Part shown: positions 6,580 to 13,768 of the stretch, piece after piece
Layout of the letters: each line of letters begins with the position of its first letter
Numbering within the stretch: the stretch's first letter is position 1
Assembly (NCBI GenBank): GCA_002499945.1
Contig: DKYP01000154.1
Location: 1-16,524, forward strand
Length of the DNA stretch: 16,524 bases
Direction: 5' to 3'
DNA from: Lachnoclostridium sp. UBA7097
GTDB taxonomy: Bacteria > Bacillota > Clostridia > Lachnospirales > Lachnospiraceae
Made by a program: the position numbers and the translations under genes
Notes under the pieces: model-generated
The model's database searches: none
The model's input: the letters and a program-made list of their open reading frames with translations, nothing else
Told to the model about the DNA's origin: nothing

Positions 6580-7599
6580 TTAAGCAGGTATTACGTGGAC
6601 TTTGCATTTAACCTTTGTACCATCTTCACTGACAGTTATTGTTGATGTGCCTTTTTCATGGGCATATACATTGCCAAGCTGGTCTACTGTTGCTACATTT
6701 TCTTTGCTTGAGGACCATACAGGTGCATTGCCTGACGATATCGTCATGCCAATATTACAGGAAGTGCCTTCCTGTATGGTTATATCATTGCTTTCAAGCT
6801 TTATTTCAGGTGGTTCAACTACAACTTCACATGTTTTGCTTACGCCGTCAACTTTGGCTGTAATTATTGCTGTACCATGTTTTATGGCAGTAACTTTCCC
6901 CTTTTCATCAACAATGGCAACGCTCTTTTTATTTGACTTCCAGACAGGTGCAATGCCTGATGAAACAGTTGCGTCCAGCTTAAAACTCTGGCATCTGTAA
7001 AGGCGCTTATAAAGCCTGTCCAGTTTAATAACAGGCTGTTTTACTGTTACATTGCAGTCCACGGATGAACCACCCGCCTGTACTGTAATTACAGCATTGC
7101 CAGGTTTGCAGCCAGTAATATTGCCTTCTTCATCAACAATGGCAACGCTTTTTTTATTACTTTTATATGACGGGGCGGACGGGCTTGAAATCCTGGCATC
7201 AAGTTTAAAGGTTTCATTGCGCTCTATGGATATGGCTTTTTTATTAAGGGAAATCTTTGTTTTCAGGACTTTGATGCTGCATGATGCTTCTGCTGTAAAT
7301 GCTTTTACCGTGATTGTACACTTTCCTGCCTTTTTAGCAGTGATTTTGCCATATGTATCAACAGTGGCAATCTTTCTGTCTGAACTGCTGAATTTGGGAA
7401 TCCTGCCATCAGATGAATATGCAAACAGGTAGTATTCATCATTTACATTCATTTCCCTGGTATAATCTGAAAGAAGAATTACAGGTGTAATCCTGGCAGA
7501 CACAGATGCAGGTGCGCATATGCCACATCCAAATCCACATATTAGTAATAATGCCAGAAATATTTTAGAAATATGCTTTATTATATGTTGTTTATTCAT
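6580..7599 (-). CDS. Secreted protein of four bacterial Ig-like (Big_2) repeats
   Basis: The 339-residue product starts with a signal peptide: a basic N-terminus (NKQHIIKHISK), a hydrophobic core to about residue 28, and probable cleavage after SVSA near 35. The rest is four ~75-residue repeats (about 37-113, 114-188, 189-264, 265-339), each with a Big_2 pattern such as WKSNKKSVAIVDEKGKVTA followed by a KxGxAxITV strand. Each repeat has two cysteines (94/107, 164/182, 203/257, 281/332), suggesting internal disulfides or redox-sensitive cysteines. There is no LPXTG, transmembrane tail or catalytic domain, so it is probably a free or wall-associated binding/structural protein. AGGAGG precedes the ATG. 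Repeats 2 and 3 are alike even in DNA, pointing to internal duplication. Confidence 0.88.
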   Translation of the reverse strand: MNKQHIIKHISKIFLALLLICGFGCGICAPASVSARITPVILLSDYTREMNVNDEYYLFAYSSDGRIPKFSSSDRKIATVDTYGKITAKKAGKCTITVKAFTAEASCSIKVLKTKISLNKKAISIERNETFKLDARISSPSAPSYKSNKKSVAIVDEEGNITGCKPGNAVITVQAGGSSVDCNVTVKQPVIKLDRLYKRLYRCQSFKLDATVSSGIAPVWKSNKKSVAIVDEKGKVTAIKHGTAIITAKVDGVSKTCEVVVEPPEIKLESNDITIQEGTSCNIGMTISSGNAPVWSSSKENVATVDQLGNVYAHEKGTSTITVSEDGTKVKCKVHVIPA

Positions 7600-7629
7600 A
7601 TATTTTCCTCCTGTTTTAATTATTGGGTG

Positions 7630-7646
7630 TTAAAAAGAGATGCTAT
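7630..7646 (-). repeat. Right copy of the inverted repeat, at the Ig-gene transcript start
   Basis: TTAAAAAGAGATGCTAT is the reverse complement of 6486-6501 with one extra A. It lies in the predicted 5' leader of the Ig gene, just after its likely transcription start, while the other copy lies in the 3' flank. Confidence 0.5.
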
Positions 7647-7654
7647 TTATATAT

Positions 7655-7683
7655 AATCTACCATATGTAATAAAATAAGTCAA
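7655..7683 (-). promoter_or_regulatory. Promoter of the Ig-domain gene
   Basis: On the minus strand TTGACT (7683-7678), 17 bases, then TAGATT (7660-7655) with an extended -10 TGG just upstream. The predicted start is near 7648, giving a leader of about 50 bases. Confidence 0.6.
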
Positions 7684-7692
7684 TGCTAAAAT

Positions 7693-7721
7693 TTTACTTT
7701 ATTTTTATTTCGTGGTACAAT
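7693..7721 (+). promoter_or_regulatory. Promoter of icd
   Basis: TTTACT (7693-7698), 17 bases, TACAAT (7716-7721) with an extended -10 TGG at 7713-7715. The -35 is a 4/6 match. It lies back to back with the Ig-gene promoter. Confidence 0.6.
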
Positions 7722-7768
7722 AGGGGGACAAACAGTAAATATTATTGGATGAAATGGAGGAATTTAAT

Positions 7769-8977
7769 ATGGAAAAGATTAAAATGATTACCCCTCTTGT
7801 TGAAATGGATGGGGATGAGATGACACGTATTCTCTGGAAAATGATTAAGGATGAGCTTATTCTTCCTTTCATTGATTTAAAGACAAAGTATTATGACCTT
7901 GGGCTTAAGTGCCGTAATGAAACTGATGACCAGGTTACTATTGATTCAGCAGAAGCTACTAAGAAATATGGTGTTGCAGTAAAGTGTGCGACCATTACAC
8001 CAAATGCTGCAAGGATGGAAGAATATAATTTAAAAGAGATGTGGAAATCACCAAATGGCACAATAAGGGCGGCACTTGATGGAACTGTTTTCCGTGCGCC
8101 TATACAGGTAAAGGGTATTGAGCCTTGTGTTAAGAATTGGGAGAAACCAATTACACTTGCAAGGCACGCATATGGTGATGTATATAAAAATACAGAAATC
8201 AAGGTTCCAGGCGCAGGTAAGGCAGAGCTTGTATTTACAGGTGAAGACGGGCAGGAGATACGCCAGCTTATCCATGAATTTACAGGAAGCGGTGTAATCC
8301 AGGGTATCCATAATACTGATAAATCCATTGGAAGCTTTGCAAGGGCATGTTTTACTTATGCACTTGATACAAAGCAGGATTTATGGTTTGCTACTAAGGA
8401 TACAATTTCAAAAGTATATGACCATAATTTTAAAGATATATTCCAGGAGATATACGATAAGGAATTTAAGGATAAATTTGAAGAAGCAGGGTTAGAATAT
8501 TTTTATACACTTATTGATGATGCAGTAGCACGTGTTATGAAAGCCAGGGGCGGCTTTATATGGGCATGCAAGAACTATGATGGTGATGTAATGAGTGATA
8601 TGGTTTCTTCTGCATGTGGTTCACTTGCAATGATGACTTCAGTGCTTGTATCACCAGACGGGATATATGAATATGAAGCAGCACATGGAACAGTGCAGAG
8701 GCATTACTACAAGCATCTGGCTGGTGAAGAAACATCTACAAATTCAGTTGCAACTATATTTGCATGGACAGGCGCACTCCGCAAACGTGGTGAACTTGAT
8801 AATATTAAAGAGCTTATGGAATTTGCAGACAAGCTTGAGAAGGCAACCCTTGGTACAATAGAGTCAGGAAGCATGACAAAAGACCTTGCCCTTATTACAA
8901 GCCTTAAAGATGTGAATGTATTAAACAGCGGGGATTTTATTAAGGCAATCAGGGCAAACCTTGAAAAGAGCCTTTAA
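7769..8977 (+). CDS. icd: NADP-dependent isocitrate dehydrogenase, homodimeric eukaryote-like type
   Basis: Oxidatively decarboxylates isocitrate to 2-oxoglutarate with NADP+, feeding glutamate synthesis. The 402-residue protein shows the dimeric IDH pattern: VEMDGDEMTRILW at the start, KCATITPNAARMEEY, the substrate loop SPNGTIRAALDGTVFRAP, KNYDGDVMSDMVSSACGSLA with the metal-binding aspartates, and EAAHGTVQRHYY with NSVATIFAWTGAL for NADP. This is the IDH1/IDH2-like subfamily, not the E. coli type. A TTG at 7745 opens the frame, but ATG 7769 has GGAGG (7756-7760) 8 bases upstream and fits the family length. The MYG1-like gene follows after 36 bases. No citrate synthase or aconitase is adjacent. 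Confidence 0.96.
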   Translation: MEKIKMITPLVEMDGDEMTRILWKMIKDELILPFIDLKTKYYDLGLKCRNETDDQVTIDSAEATKKYGVAVKCATITPNAARMEEYNLKEMWKSPNGTIRAALDGTVFRAPIQVKGIEPCVKNWEKPITLARHAYGDVYKNTEIKVPGAGKAELVFTGEDGQEIRQLIHEFTGSGVIQGIHNTDKSIGSFARACFTYALDTKQDLWFATKDTISKVYDHNFKDIFQEIYDKEFKDKFEEAGLEYFYTLIDDAVARVMKARGGFIWACKNYDGDVMSDMVSSACGSLAMMTSVLVSPDGIYEYEAAHGTVQRHYYKHLAGEETSTNSVATIFAWTGALRKRGELDNIKELMEFADKLEKATLGTIESGSMTKDLALITSLKDVNVLNSGDFIKAIRANLEKSL

Positions 8978-9013
8978 TAACGGGGTCTGCCAGATTATTG
9001 CAGGAGAACAGGC

Positions 9014-9877
9014 ATGGATAAAGAATATAGCAAAACAATGGAAATACCCCTGCGTGGTTTTACGCATGGAAGTAAATTCCATTCAGATGATGTATTTGCA
9101 ACAGCATTTTTAAAAATCATCAATCCAGACATAGAAATTACAAGGGGATTTGAAGTTCCAGAGGGCTTTGGCGGCATTGTATATGATATTGGCAGGGGCA
9201 GGTATGACCACCACCAGGCAGATAAGGAGTACCGGGAAAATGGATGTCCCTATGCTGCATTCGGGCTTATATGGCGTGAATTTGGTGCTGCATATGTTGG
9301 TGCAGAAGAAGCGGCAAGGTTTGACAGGGACTTTGTACAGCCTTTGGATGAATCTGACAATACAGGCAAAAGCAATACACTTGCCACTATTATAGATGAA
9401 TTTAACCCTGGCTGGGATTCAGGTGAAGAATATGATGGCTGTTTCTGGAAGGCTGTAGGCTTTGCAAAAATAATACTTGAAAACCATTTTAGTGCTGTAG
9501 CAGGGATTTACAGGGCAAAAACGCTTGTTAATGAAGCAATGGCAGCATGTGATGGCAGCGTGCTTATCCTGCCAGAATTTGCACCCTGGAAAGGTGAAGT
9601 AGCAGGAAGTTCTTATAAATTTGTAGTCTATCCGTCATCAAGGGGCGGTTACAGCGCACAAGGTGTACCCATAAGCATTGATGATAAAACACTGGTATGC
9701 CCTTTCCCGGAAGAATGGTGCGGAAAGACGCCAGAAGAACTTGTAGAAATTACAGGCATAAAAACATTAAGGTTCTGCCATCCAAACGCATTTCTTATTG
9801 CAGCAGAAGAAAAAGAAGATGCAGTAAAAGCAGCAAGGCTTGCATTAAAAATTTCTGGAAATAAAATATGTAATTAG
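9014..9877 (+). CDS. MYG1 / UPF0160-family predicted metal-dependent hydrolase
   Basis: The MYG1 family is related to DHH phosphoesterases; the human member has been described as a 3'-5' RNA exonuclease, while bacterial members are poorly characterised. The 287-residue protein carries the diagnostic THGSKFHSDDVFATAFL (residues 17-33; His23, Asp25 and Asp26 as probable metal ligands) and YDIGRGRYDHHQ (57-68, DHH at 65-67). Later motifs include LDESDN and a C-terminal FCHPNAFLIAA segment, also typical. Length is close to bacterial homologues. AGGAGA precedes the ATG. It lies 36 bases after icd and 29 bases before the DUF3990 gene, so cotranscription is likely. Confidence 0.88.
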   Translation: MDKEYSKTMEIPLRGFTHGSKFHSDDVFATAFLKIINPDIEITRGFEVPEGFGGIVYDIGRGRYDHHQADKEYRENGCPYAAFGLIWREFGAAYVGAEEAARFDRDFVQPLDESDNTGKSNTLATIIDEFNPGWDSGEEYDGCFWKAVGFAKIILENHFSAVAGIYRAKTLVNEAMAACDGSVLILPEFAPWKGEVAGSSYKFVVYPSSRGGYSAQGVPISIDDKTLVCPFPEEWCGKTPEELVEITGIKTLRFCHPNAFLIAAEEKEDAVKAARLALKISGNKICN

Positions 9878-9906
9878 ATGTTTTTTAAGAAAAGAGGCAG
9901 ATAGAA

Positions 9907-10470
9907 ATGATTTTATATCATGGCTCAAATACAATAATAAAGCATCCATCATCACAACAAGGCAGGAAGGATGTAGATTTTGGAAGGGGCTTTTATATGA
10001 CAAAAGATAAAAATATGGCACAGAAATGGGCATGTAATAAAAACATATCTATTGTAAATATATATGAAGCAGATTTATCATTGTTAAATGTAAAACAACT
10101 GGCAGCAGATGAGGAATGGCTTGATTATGTTGTGTTTTACCGGACACACGAAGGGAAACTTCCTTTTGATGATATACCATATGATGTTATTTGCGGTCCA
10201 ACAGCTGATGATAAATTATTTGTAACACTTGATATGTATTCAGATGGTCTTTTGTCAAAACAGCAGATAATACAGATTATAAATTGTATGAATTACAGCC
10301 AACAGGTTGTTTTTAAGAATGATATAGCAATAAACAGGGCAATTACATTTAAAGAAGCAAAAGAACTTAAAGGGCTGGAACGCCAGAATATCTATTTGAA
10401 AATGACTGATGACAGAAAACTTGCAAGTAAAAGGGCAGTAGAATTAATCCGTAAGAATAATGGGAGGTAA
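9907..10470 (+). CDS. DUF3990-type protein, ADP-ribosyltransferase-like, possible toxin
   Basis: The N-terminus, ILYHGSNTIIKHP, followed by the GRKDVDFGRGFYMT segment (19-32) and AQKWA (38-42), matches the DUF3990 pattern I recall. That family resembles the ADP-ribosyltransferase fold: H-G-S in strand 1 plus an F-G-x-G-F-Y-x-T turn is the NAD-binding arrangement of PARP-like domains. Such genes are often next to a small partner gene (for example DUF3791), as in toxin-antitoxin pairs. Length 187 residues. The third residue of the ART triad cannot be assigned with certainty. It is 5 bases upstream of a 140-residue ORF and appears cotranscribed from the icd side. Whether it is active or toxic is not shown by the sequence. 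Confidence 0.65.
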   Translation: MILYHGSNTIIKHPSSQQGRKDVDFGRGFYMTKDKNMAQKWACNKNISIVNIYEADLSLLNVKQLAADEEWLDYVVFYRTHEGKLPFDDIPYDVICGPTADDKLFVTLDMYSDGLLSKQQIIQIINCMNYSQQVVFKNDIAINRAITFKEAKELKGLERQNIYLKMTDDRKLASKRAVELIRKNNGR

Positions 10471-10475
10471 GCAGA

Positions 10476-10898
10476 ATGCTTGGATTTGAAGAAAAAGCGC
10501 TTTGCAGGAAAGTTGCCGGGGTATTGGAACTATCAGCGCAAAGAGGATATGAGCCAGCCGCATTTATGCAGCTCTGGCTTAATTCAAAAACAGCGGATAA
10601 CTTGTTTTGCTGGAATTTTAATGACATAGCACAGAGCAAGCAGTATCTGCTTCATTCTGTAGAACTGGAATATAATATTAGCCCGGAGAATGATGGATAT
10701 CTGCAAAACAGGGAAATGCCGCAGGTTATGTATTGGGGTGGTTATATATTTATGTATATTTCATTAGATGAAAATAGAAAACCATGTAATATGCAAAAAA
10801 AATATGATATAAATAGAATTTTGGGATGTTATGATACCCTCCATAGTCTTTCAACAAAAGTTGCAGTAGATAATATAAGAACACAATTTGTGTATTAA
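10476..10898 (+). CDS. Small partner of the DUF3990 protein (uncharacterised)
   Basis: This 140-residue soluble protein has no recognised catalytic motif. The N-terminal ~60 residues are helical in character and recall small DUF3790/DUF3791-like partners. The segment MYWGGYIFMYISLDENRKP (74-92) and the ending CYDTLHSLSTKVAVDNI recall a group I associate with DUF3990 loci in gut Firmicutes. It starts 5 bases after the DUF3990 gene with GGGAGG 8 bases upstream, so the two are translated from one mRNA. An antitoxin or specificity role is inferred only from position. Confidence 0.55.
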   Translation: MLGFEEKALCRKVAGVLELSAQRGYEPAAFMQLWLNSKTADNLFCWNFNDIAQSKQYLLHSVELEYNISPENDGYLQNREMPQVMYWGGYIFMYISLDENRKPCNMQKKYDINRILGCYDTLHSLSTKVAVDNIRTQFVY

Positions 10899-10941
10899 TG
10901 GGATTTTTATATTAAGTAAACCAAACAAAGATAAATACTAT

Positions 10942-10972
10942 AATAGCGGGGAAAATTTTCCCCGCTATTTTT
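10942..10972. terminator. Bidirectional rho-independent terminator
   Basis: A perfect 28-base palindrome (10942-10969; half-site AATAGCGGGGAAAA), with its last two Ts running on to give five Ts on the plus strand (10968-10972). It separates the end of the icd-to-partner transcript (plus) from the convergent chemoreceptor gene, whose stop codon begins at the next base. Confidence 0.9.
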
Positions 10973-12472
10973 CTAAGCAGATGCCTGCCCGCTATTTTCT
11001 TTCTCATTATGTAGTACATTTGAAAGCTTTCCAATCCCTGCCTGCATATTTTTCATAGATTTAACAATATTATCAAGACCTGCAACCTGTTCTTCTGTAG
11101 ATGAACTAATACCTTCTGTAGCTGATACAAAGTTCTTTGAGCCATCTTCCACGCATTTCATAACATCCAGGAGCTGTTCTTTTATCTTAATAATATCTTC
11201 AAGTTCCCCTTTTAACAATTCTGCAATTCTGATAACTTCCTCTGAAGATGCCATTATTACATTAAATATTTTAACTGTATCCCCAAGTCTTTCACTAGAA
11301 ACATTTACTACTTCATTATTACGTTCCATAACCTTATGTGTAGATTCCACTGTTTCAATAATATCCTTAAGGATGGCGTCTATTTTCCCAGTAGCATTAG
11401 AAGATTCTGCTGACAGCGAATTAATCTCACCGGCTACAACTGCGAATCCCTTTCCGGCTTCCCCTGCCCTTGCCGCCTCTATAGCTGCATTTAATGCAAG
11501 AAGGTTTGTCTGCTGTGCAATTTCACGTATACTTTCTATTATTCCGCCAATGGAACTTGATTTATGGGACAGTTCCTCTATACTGTCTGCTGCTGTCTGT
11601 GTCATTTTAATATTTTCATCAAATTTCTCTGACAGCGCATGGATTACTGAAAATCCCTCATCATTCTTAGCTTTCAGGTTTTTAATGGTTTCTACAGTTT
11701 GTTTTACCCTTTCTTCAGATTGCAAAATCTTATCATTAAGCTCATTAAAAATTACTAAGCTGTCCTTTACTTCATTAATTTGTGAGTCTGCACTTTCACT
11801 AATCTGTTGTGCTGAGGCAGCAATTTCTTCTGTATTGCTTTCAAATTCCTGCAGGGAACCATATATTGTCCCAGAAGATTCTTCCAGGCTGTCAAATGCT
11901 GATTGTACATTATGTAAAACATTCTCTGACTTTTCTCCCTGTTCTTCTACAATTTTAAAAAGAACCGTGGCACGGTGTGCAATAAAACTGCACGCAGCAA
12001 AAAGTATAATATATACAATTCCTATAAATACCCATGCAATAATGCTGTGGAGTTTCAGAAATCCCTTTGGGAACAGAAGCATAAGTCCCAGGTTAAAGAT
12101 AAATGTTACAGCAGTATTTACCTGCATAAGTTTTTGTGAATAATATGGCACCAGCAGGACTGTTGTTACAAAATAATAGTGTGTAAGGCATACATAACTT
12201 GCACTGGTATCTGTATTGCAGACTGCGGTAGTGATAGCACCAATAACAGGTGGGATACATGCATATATATACTTTGCATTTTTTCCTAATGGTTTCTCAA
12301 ATAACCTTGTTATAATTGCAAATAAACCAGACAAAAGAAAGATACATTCCCTGATACCGCCATTTAAAAATATCATAACAAATCCAAAGCCAGATATTGC
12401 TACACCTAAAATGTAAATAAATAAAATACTGTTTATAAGTTTTTCTTCACTGTTGGCTGTTTGTTCCTGCAT
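10973..12472 (-). CDS. Methyl-accepting chemotaxis protein with multi-span membrane input domain
   Basis: The 499-residue chemoreceptor's C-terminal half carries the CheA/CheW-binding hairpin tip: IREIAQQTNLLALNAAIEA, then ARAGEAGKGFAVVAGEIN (about 315-351), flanked by long coiled coils with methylation-type Glu/Gln heptads. The N-terminal ~165 residues hold about six hydrophobic segments and no large extracytoplasmic loop, so there is no Cache or four-helix sensor domain. No HAMP domain is evident between the last membrane span and the coiled coil starting near 175. It may sense a membrane-linked state such as energy or lipid rather than a periplasmic ligand. AGGGAGAGGG precedes the ATG. No other chemotaxis or motility gene is present. 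Confidence 0.92.
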   Translation of the reverse strand: MQEQTANSEEKLINSILFIYILGVAISGFGFVMIFLNGGIRECIFLLSGLFAIITRLFEKPLGKNAKYIYACIPPVIGAITTAVCNTDTSASYVCLTHYYFVTTVLLVPYYSQKLMQVNTAVTFIFNLGLMLLFPKGFLKLHSIIAWVFIGIVYIILFAACSFIAHRATVLFKIVEEQGEKSENVLHNVQSAFDSLEESSGTIYGSLQEFESNTEEIAASAQQISESADSQINEVKDSLVIFNELNDKILQSEERVKQTVETIKNLKAKNDEGFSVIHALSEKFDENIKMTQTAADSIEELSHKSSSIGGIIESIREIAQQTNLLALNAAIEAARAGEAGKGFAVVAGEINSLSAESSNATGKIDAILKDIIETVESTHKVMERNNEVVNVSSERLGDTVKIFNVIMASSEEVIRIAELLKGELEDIIKIKEQLLDVMKCVEDGSKNFVSATEGISSSTEEQVAGLDNIVKSMKNMQAGIGKLSNVLHNEKENSGQASA

Positions 12473-12674
12473 ATGTCCCTCTCCCTAGTATTATAAATTA
12501 TCTTGCTCCGCTAAAAAGTTCTTGCTAATATATATTACCATAATATTGTATATAAATAAAGTTTTTTTGGGTATTTTATACAAAAAATATTATTGTTTAT
12601 TAATTAAAAAAGTACTTAAATGATGGAATATAGTCCAGACAATTTTTTTATTAAGTATAGTATACAGGATAGTT

Positions 12675-12719
12675 AATGGCAGGAAAACCATGTAATAAAT
12701 ACATAGATTACCTGCCATT
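12675..12719. terminator. Two-level stem structure downstream of mrp
   Basis: Outer stem AATGGCAGG (12675-12683) with CCTGCCATT (12711-12719) and inner stem ATGTA (12690-12694) with TACAT (12700-12704). It lies 39 bases beyond the mrp stop and could end or stabilise that transcript, but no T-run follows it on the minus strand. The remaining DNA from 12473 to 12757 is AT-rich and must hold the chemoreceptor promoter; I found no convincing sigma-A or sigma-28 pair there. Confidence 0.45.
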
Positions 12720-12757
12720 TTATACTTTTTTAAAATATTTGATTATTTTTGTATATT

Positions 12758-13582
12758 TTACACGCCTTCTATTGCAGTAATTGCTTCACTAAACCAGTTA
12801 CATTCCAGTTCTTCTATATTGCCTGCATCACTTGCAGCAGCAACCGCTGGTGCCATAGGTATGCGCCCTAGCACTGGAAGCCCGTATTCTTTTGCAACTT
12901 CGTCAAGATGGCTTTTGCCAAATACTTCGATGTGTTCACCACAGCATGGACATTCTATATAACTCATATTCTCAATAATGCCAACTACAGGCACATCCAT
13001 CATTTGTGCCATTTTAACAGCTTTAGAAACAATCATGGAAACGAGTTCCTGCGGGGAGGTTACAATAACAATTCCGTCTACAGGTATAGACTGGAATACA
13101 GTAAGTGCAACATCACCTGTTCCTGGTGGCATATCTACAAACATATAGTCAACATCTTTCCATATTACGTCCTGCCAGAACTGTTTAACTGTGCCAGCAA
13201 TAACAGGGCCTCTCCATATAACAGGGTCAGTAGTATCTTCAAGAAGCAGGTTTACAGACATTGTCTGTATGCCTGTCTTACTCCTGACAGGGAAAATACC
13301 ACTCTCATTACCTGTTGCCCGCTCTGTTATGCCAAATGCTTTAGGTATTGACGGACCGGTTACATCTGCATCAAGAATAGCAGTATTAAAGCCTTTTTTC
13401 TGGAAATTAACAGCAAGCAGGGAAGAAACCATAGATTTCCCAACGCCGCCTTTGCCGCTTATAACACCTATAACTTTTTTAATGCTGCTGTCTTTATGGG
13501 GTGGTTCTATTAAGCTCTTTGGGTCTCTGCTTTCACAGTTTGCGCTACAGTTTGAACAGTCATGTGTACAAGTTTCGTCCAT
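12758..13582 (-). CDS. mrp: Mrp/NBP35-type iron-sulfur cluster carrier ATPase
   Basis: P-loop ATPase of the ParA/MinD superfamily that binds a transferable Fe-S cluster and delivers it to target enzymes (ApbC/Mrp in bacteria, NBP35 in eukaryotes). The 274-residue protein has the deviant Walker A motif GKGGVGKS (43-50), ILDADVTGPS (69-78), VDMPPGTGD (149-157) and the cluster-binding CPCC (211-214). The N-terminus carries four cysteines, CTHDCSNCSANC (5-16), as in NBP35-like proteins, and lacks the DUF59/MIP18 domain of many bacterial Mrps. AGGAGG precedes the ATG. It is single and divergent from the next gene, with its own promoter. Confidence 0.93.
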   Translation of the reverse strand: MDETCTHDCSNCSANCESRDPKSLIEPPHKDSSIKKVIGVISGKGGVGKSMVSSLLAVNFQKKGFNTAILDADVTGPSIPKAFGITERATGNESGIFPVRSKTGIQTMSVNLLLEDTTDPVIWRGPVIAGTVKQFWQDVIWKDVDYMFVDMPPGTGDVALTVFQSIPVDGIVIVTSPQELVSMIVSKAVKMAQMMDVPVVGIIENMSYIECPCCGEHIEVFGKSHLDEVAKEYGLPVLGRIPMAPAVAAASDAGNIEELECNWFSEAITAIEGV

Positions 13583-13628
13583 AATAATCCTCCTGGTTAA
13601 ATTTAATTAAAATTTTATTTTCTTCCAT

Positions 13629-13656
13629 ATTATAACATGTATAAATAAAAAATCAA
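13629..13656 (-). promoter_or_regulatory. Promoter of mrp
   Basis: On the minus strand TTGATT (13656-13651), 16 bases, TATAAT (13634-13629) with an extended -10 TGT immediately upstream. The leader is about 40 bases. Confidence 0.6.
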
Positions 13657-13768
13657 ATTTCTAGTTCTATTTAATGTTGTAATATGAATATAGTTTGATA
13701 AGGCAGTGCAGGGCATACGTGCCAATTAATGACAATATCCATATGACAGGTTGGAATGGAGGGATTTG

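Noticed and set aside
6900..7150. Direct DNA repeats suggesting a CRISPR-like or tandem-repeat array
   Set aside because: They are two copies of the same Ig-domain coding segment and match the protein repeat period; there are no spacers.
11373..12143. 256-residue plus-strand open frame
   Set aside because: Wholly antisense to the chemoreceptor, whose motifs are unambiguous; Ser/Leu-rich composition is the usual mirror of a coiled-coil coding strand.
12481..12520. TATAAT on the minus strand (12495-12490) as the chemoreceptor promoter
   Set aside because: No acceptable -35 lies upstream (CTTTTT at the right distance), and it would leave almost no leader before the ribosome binding site.
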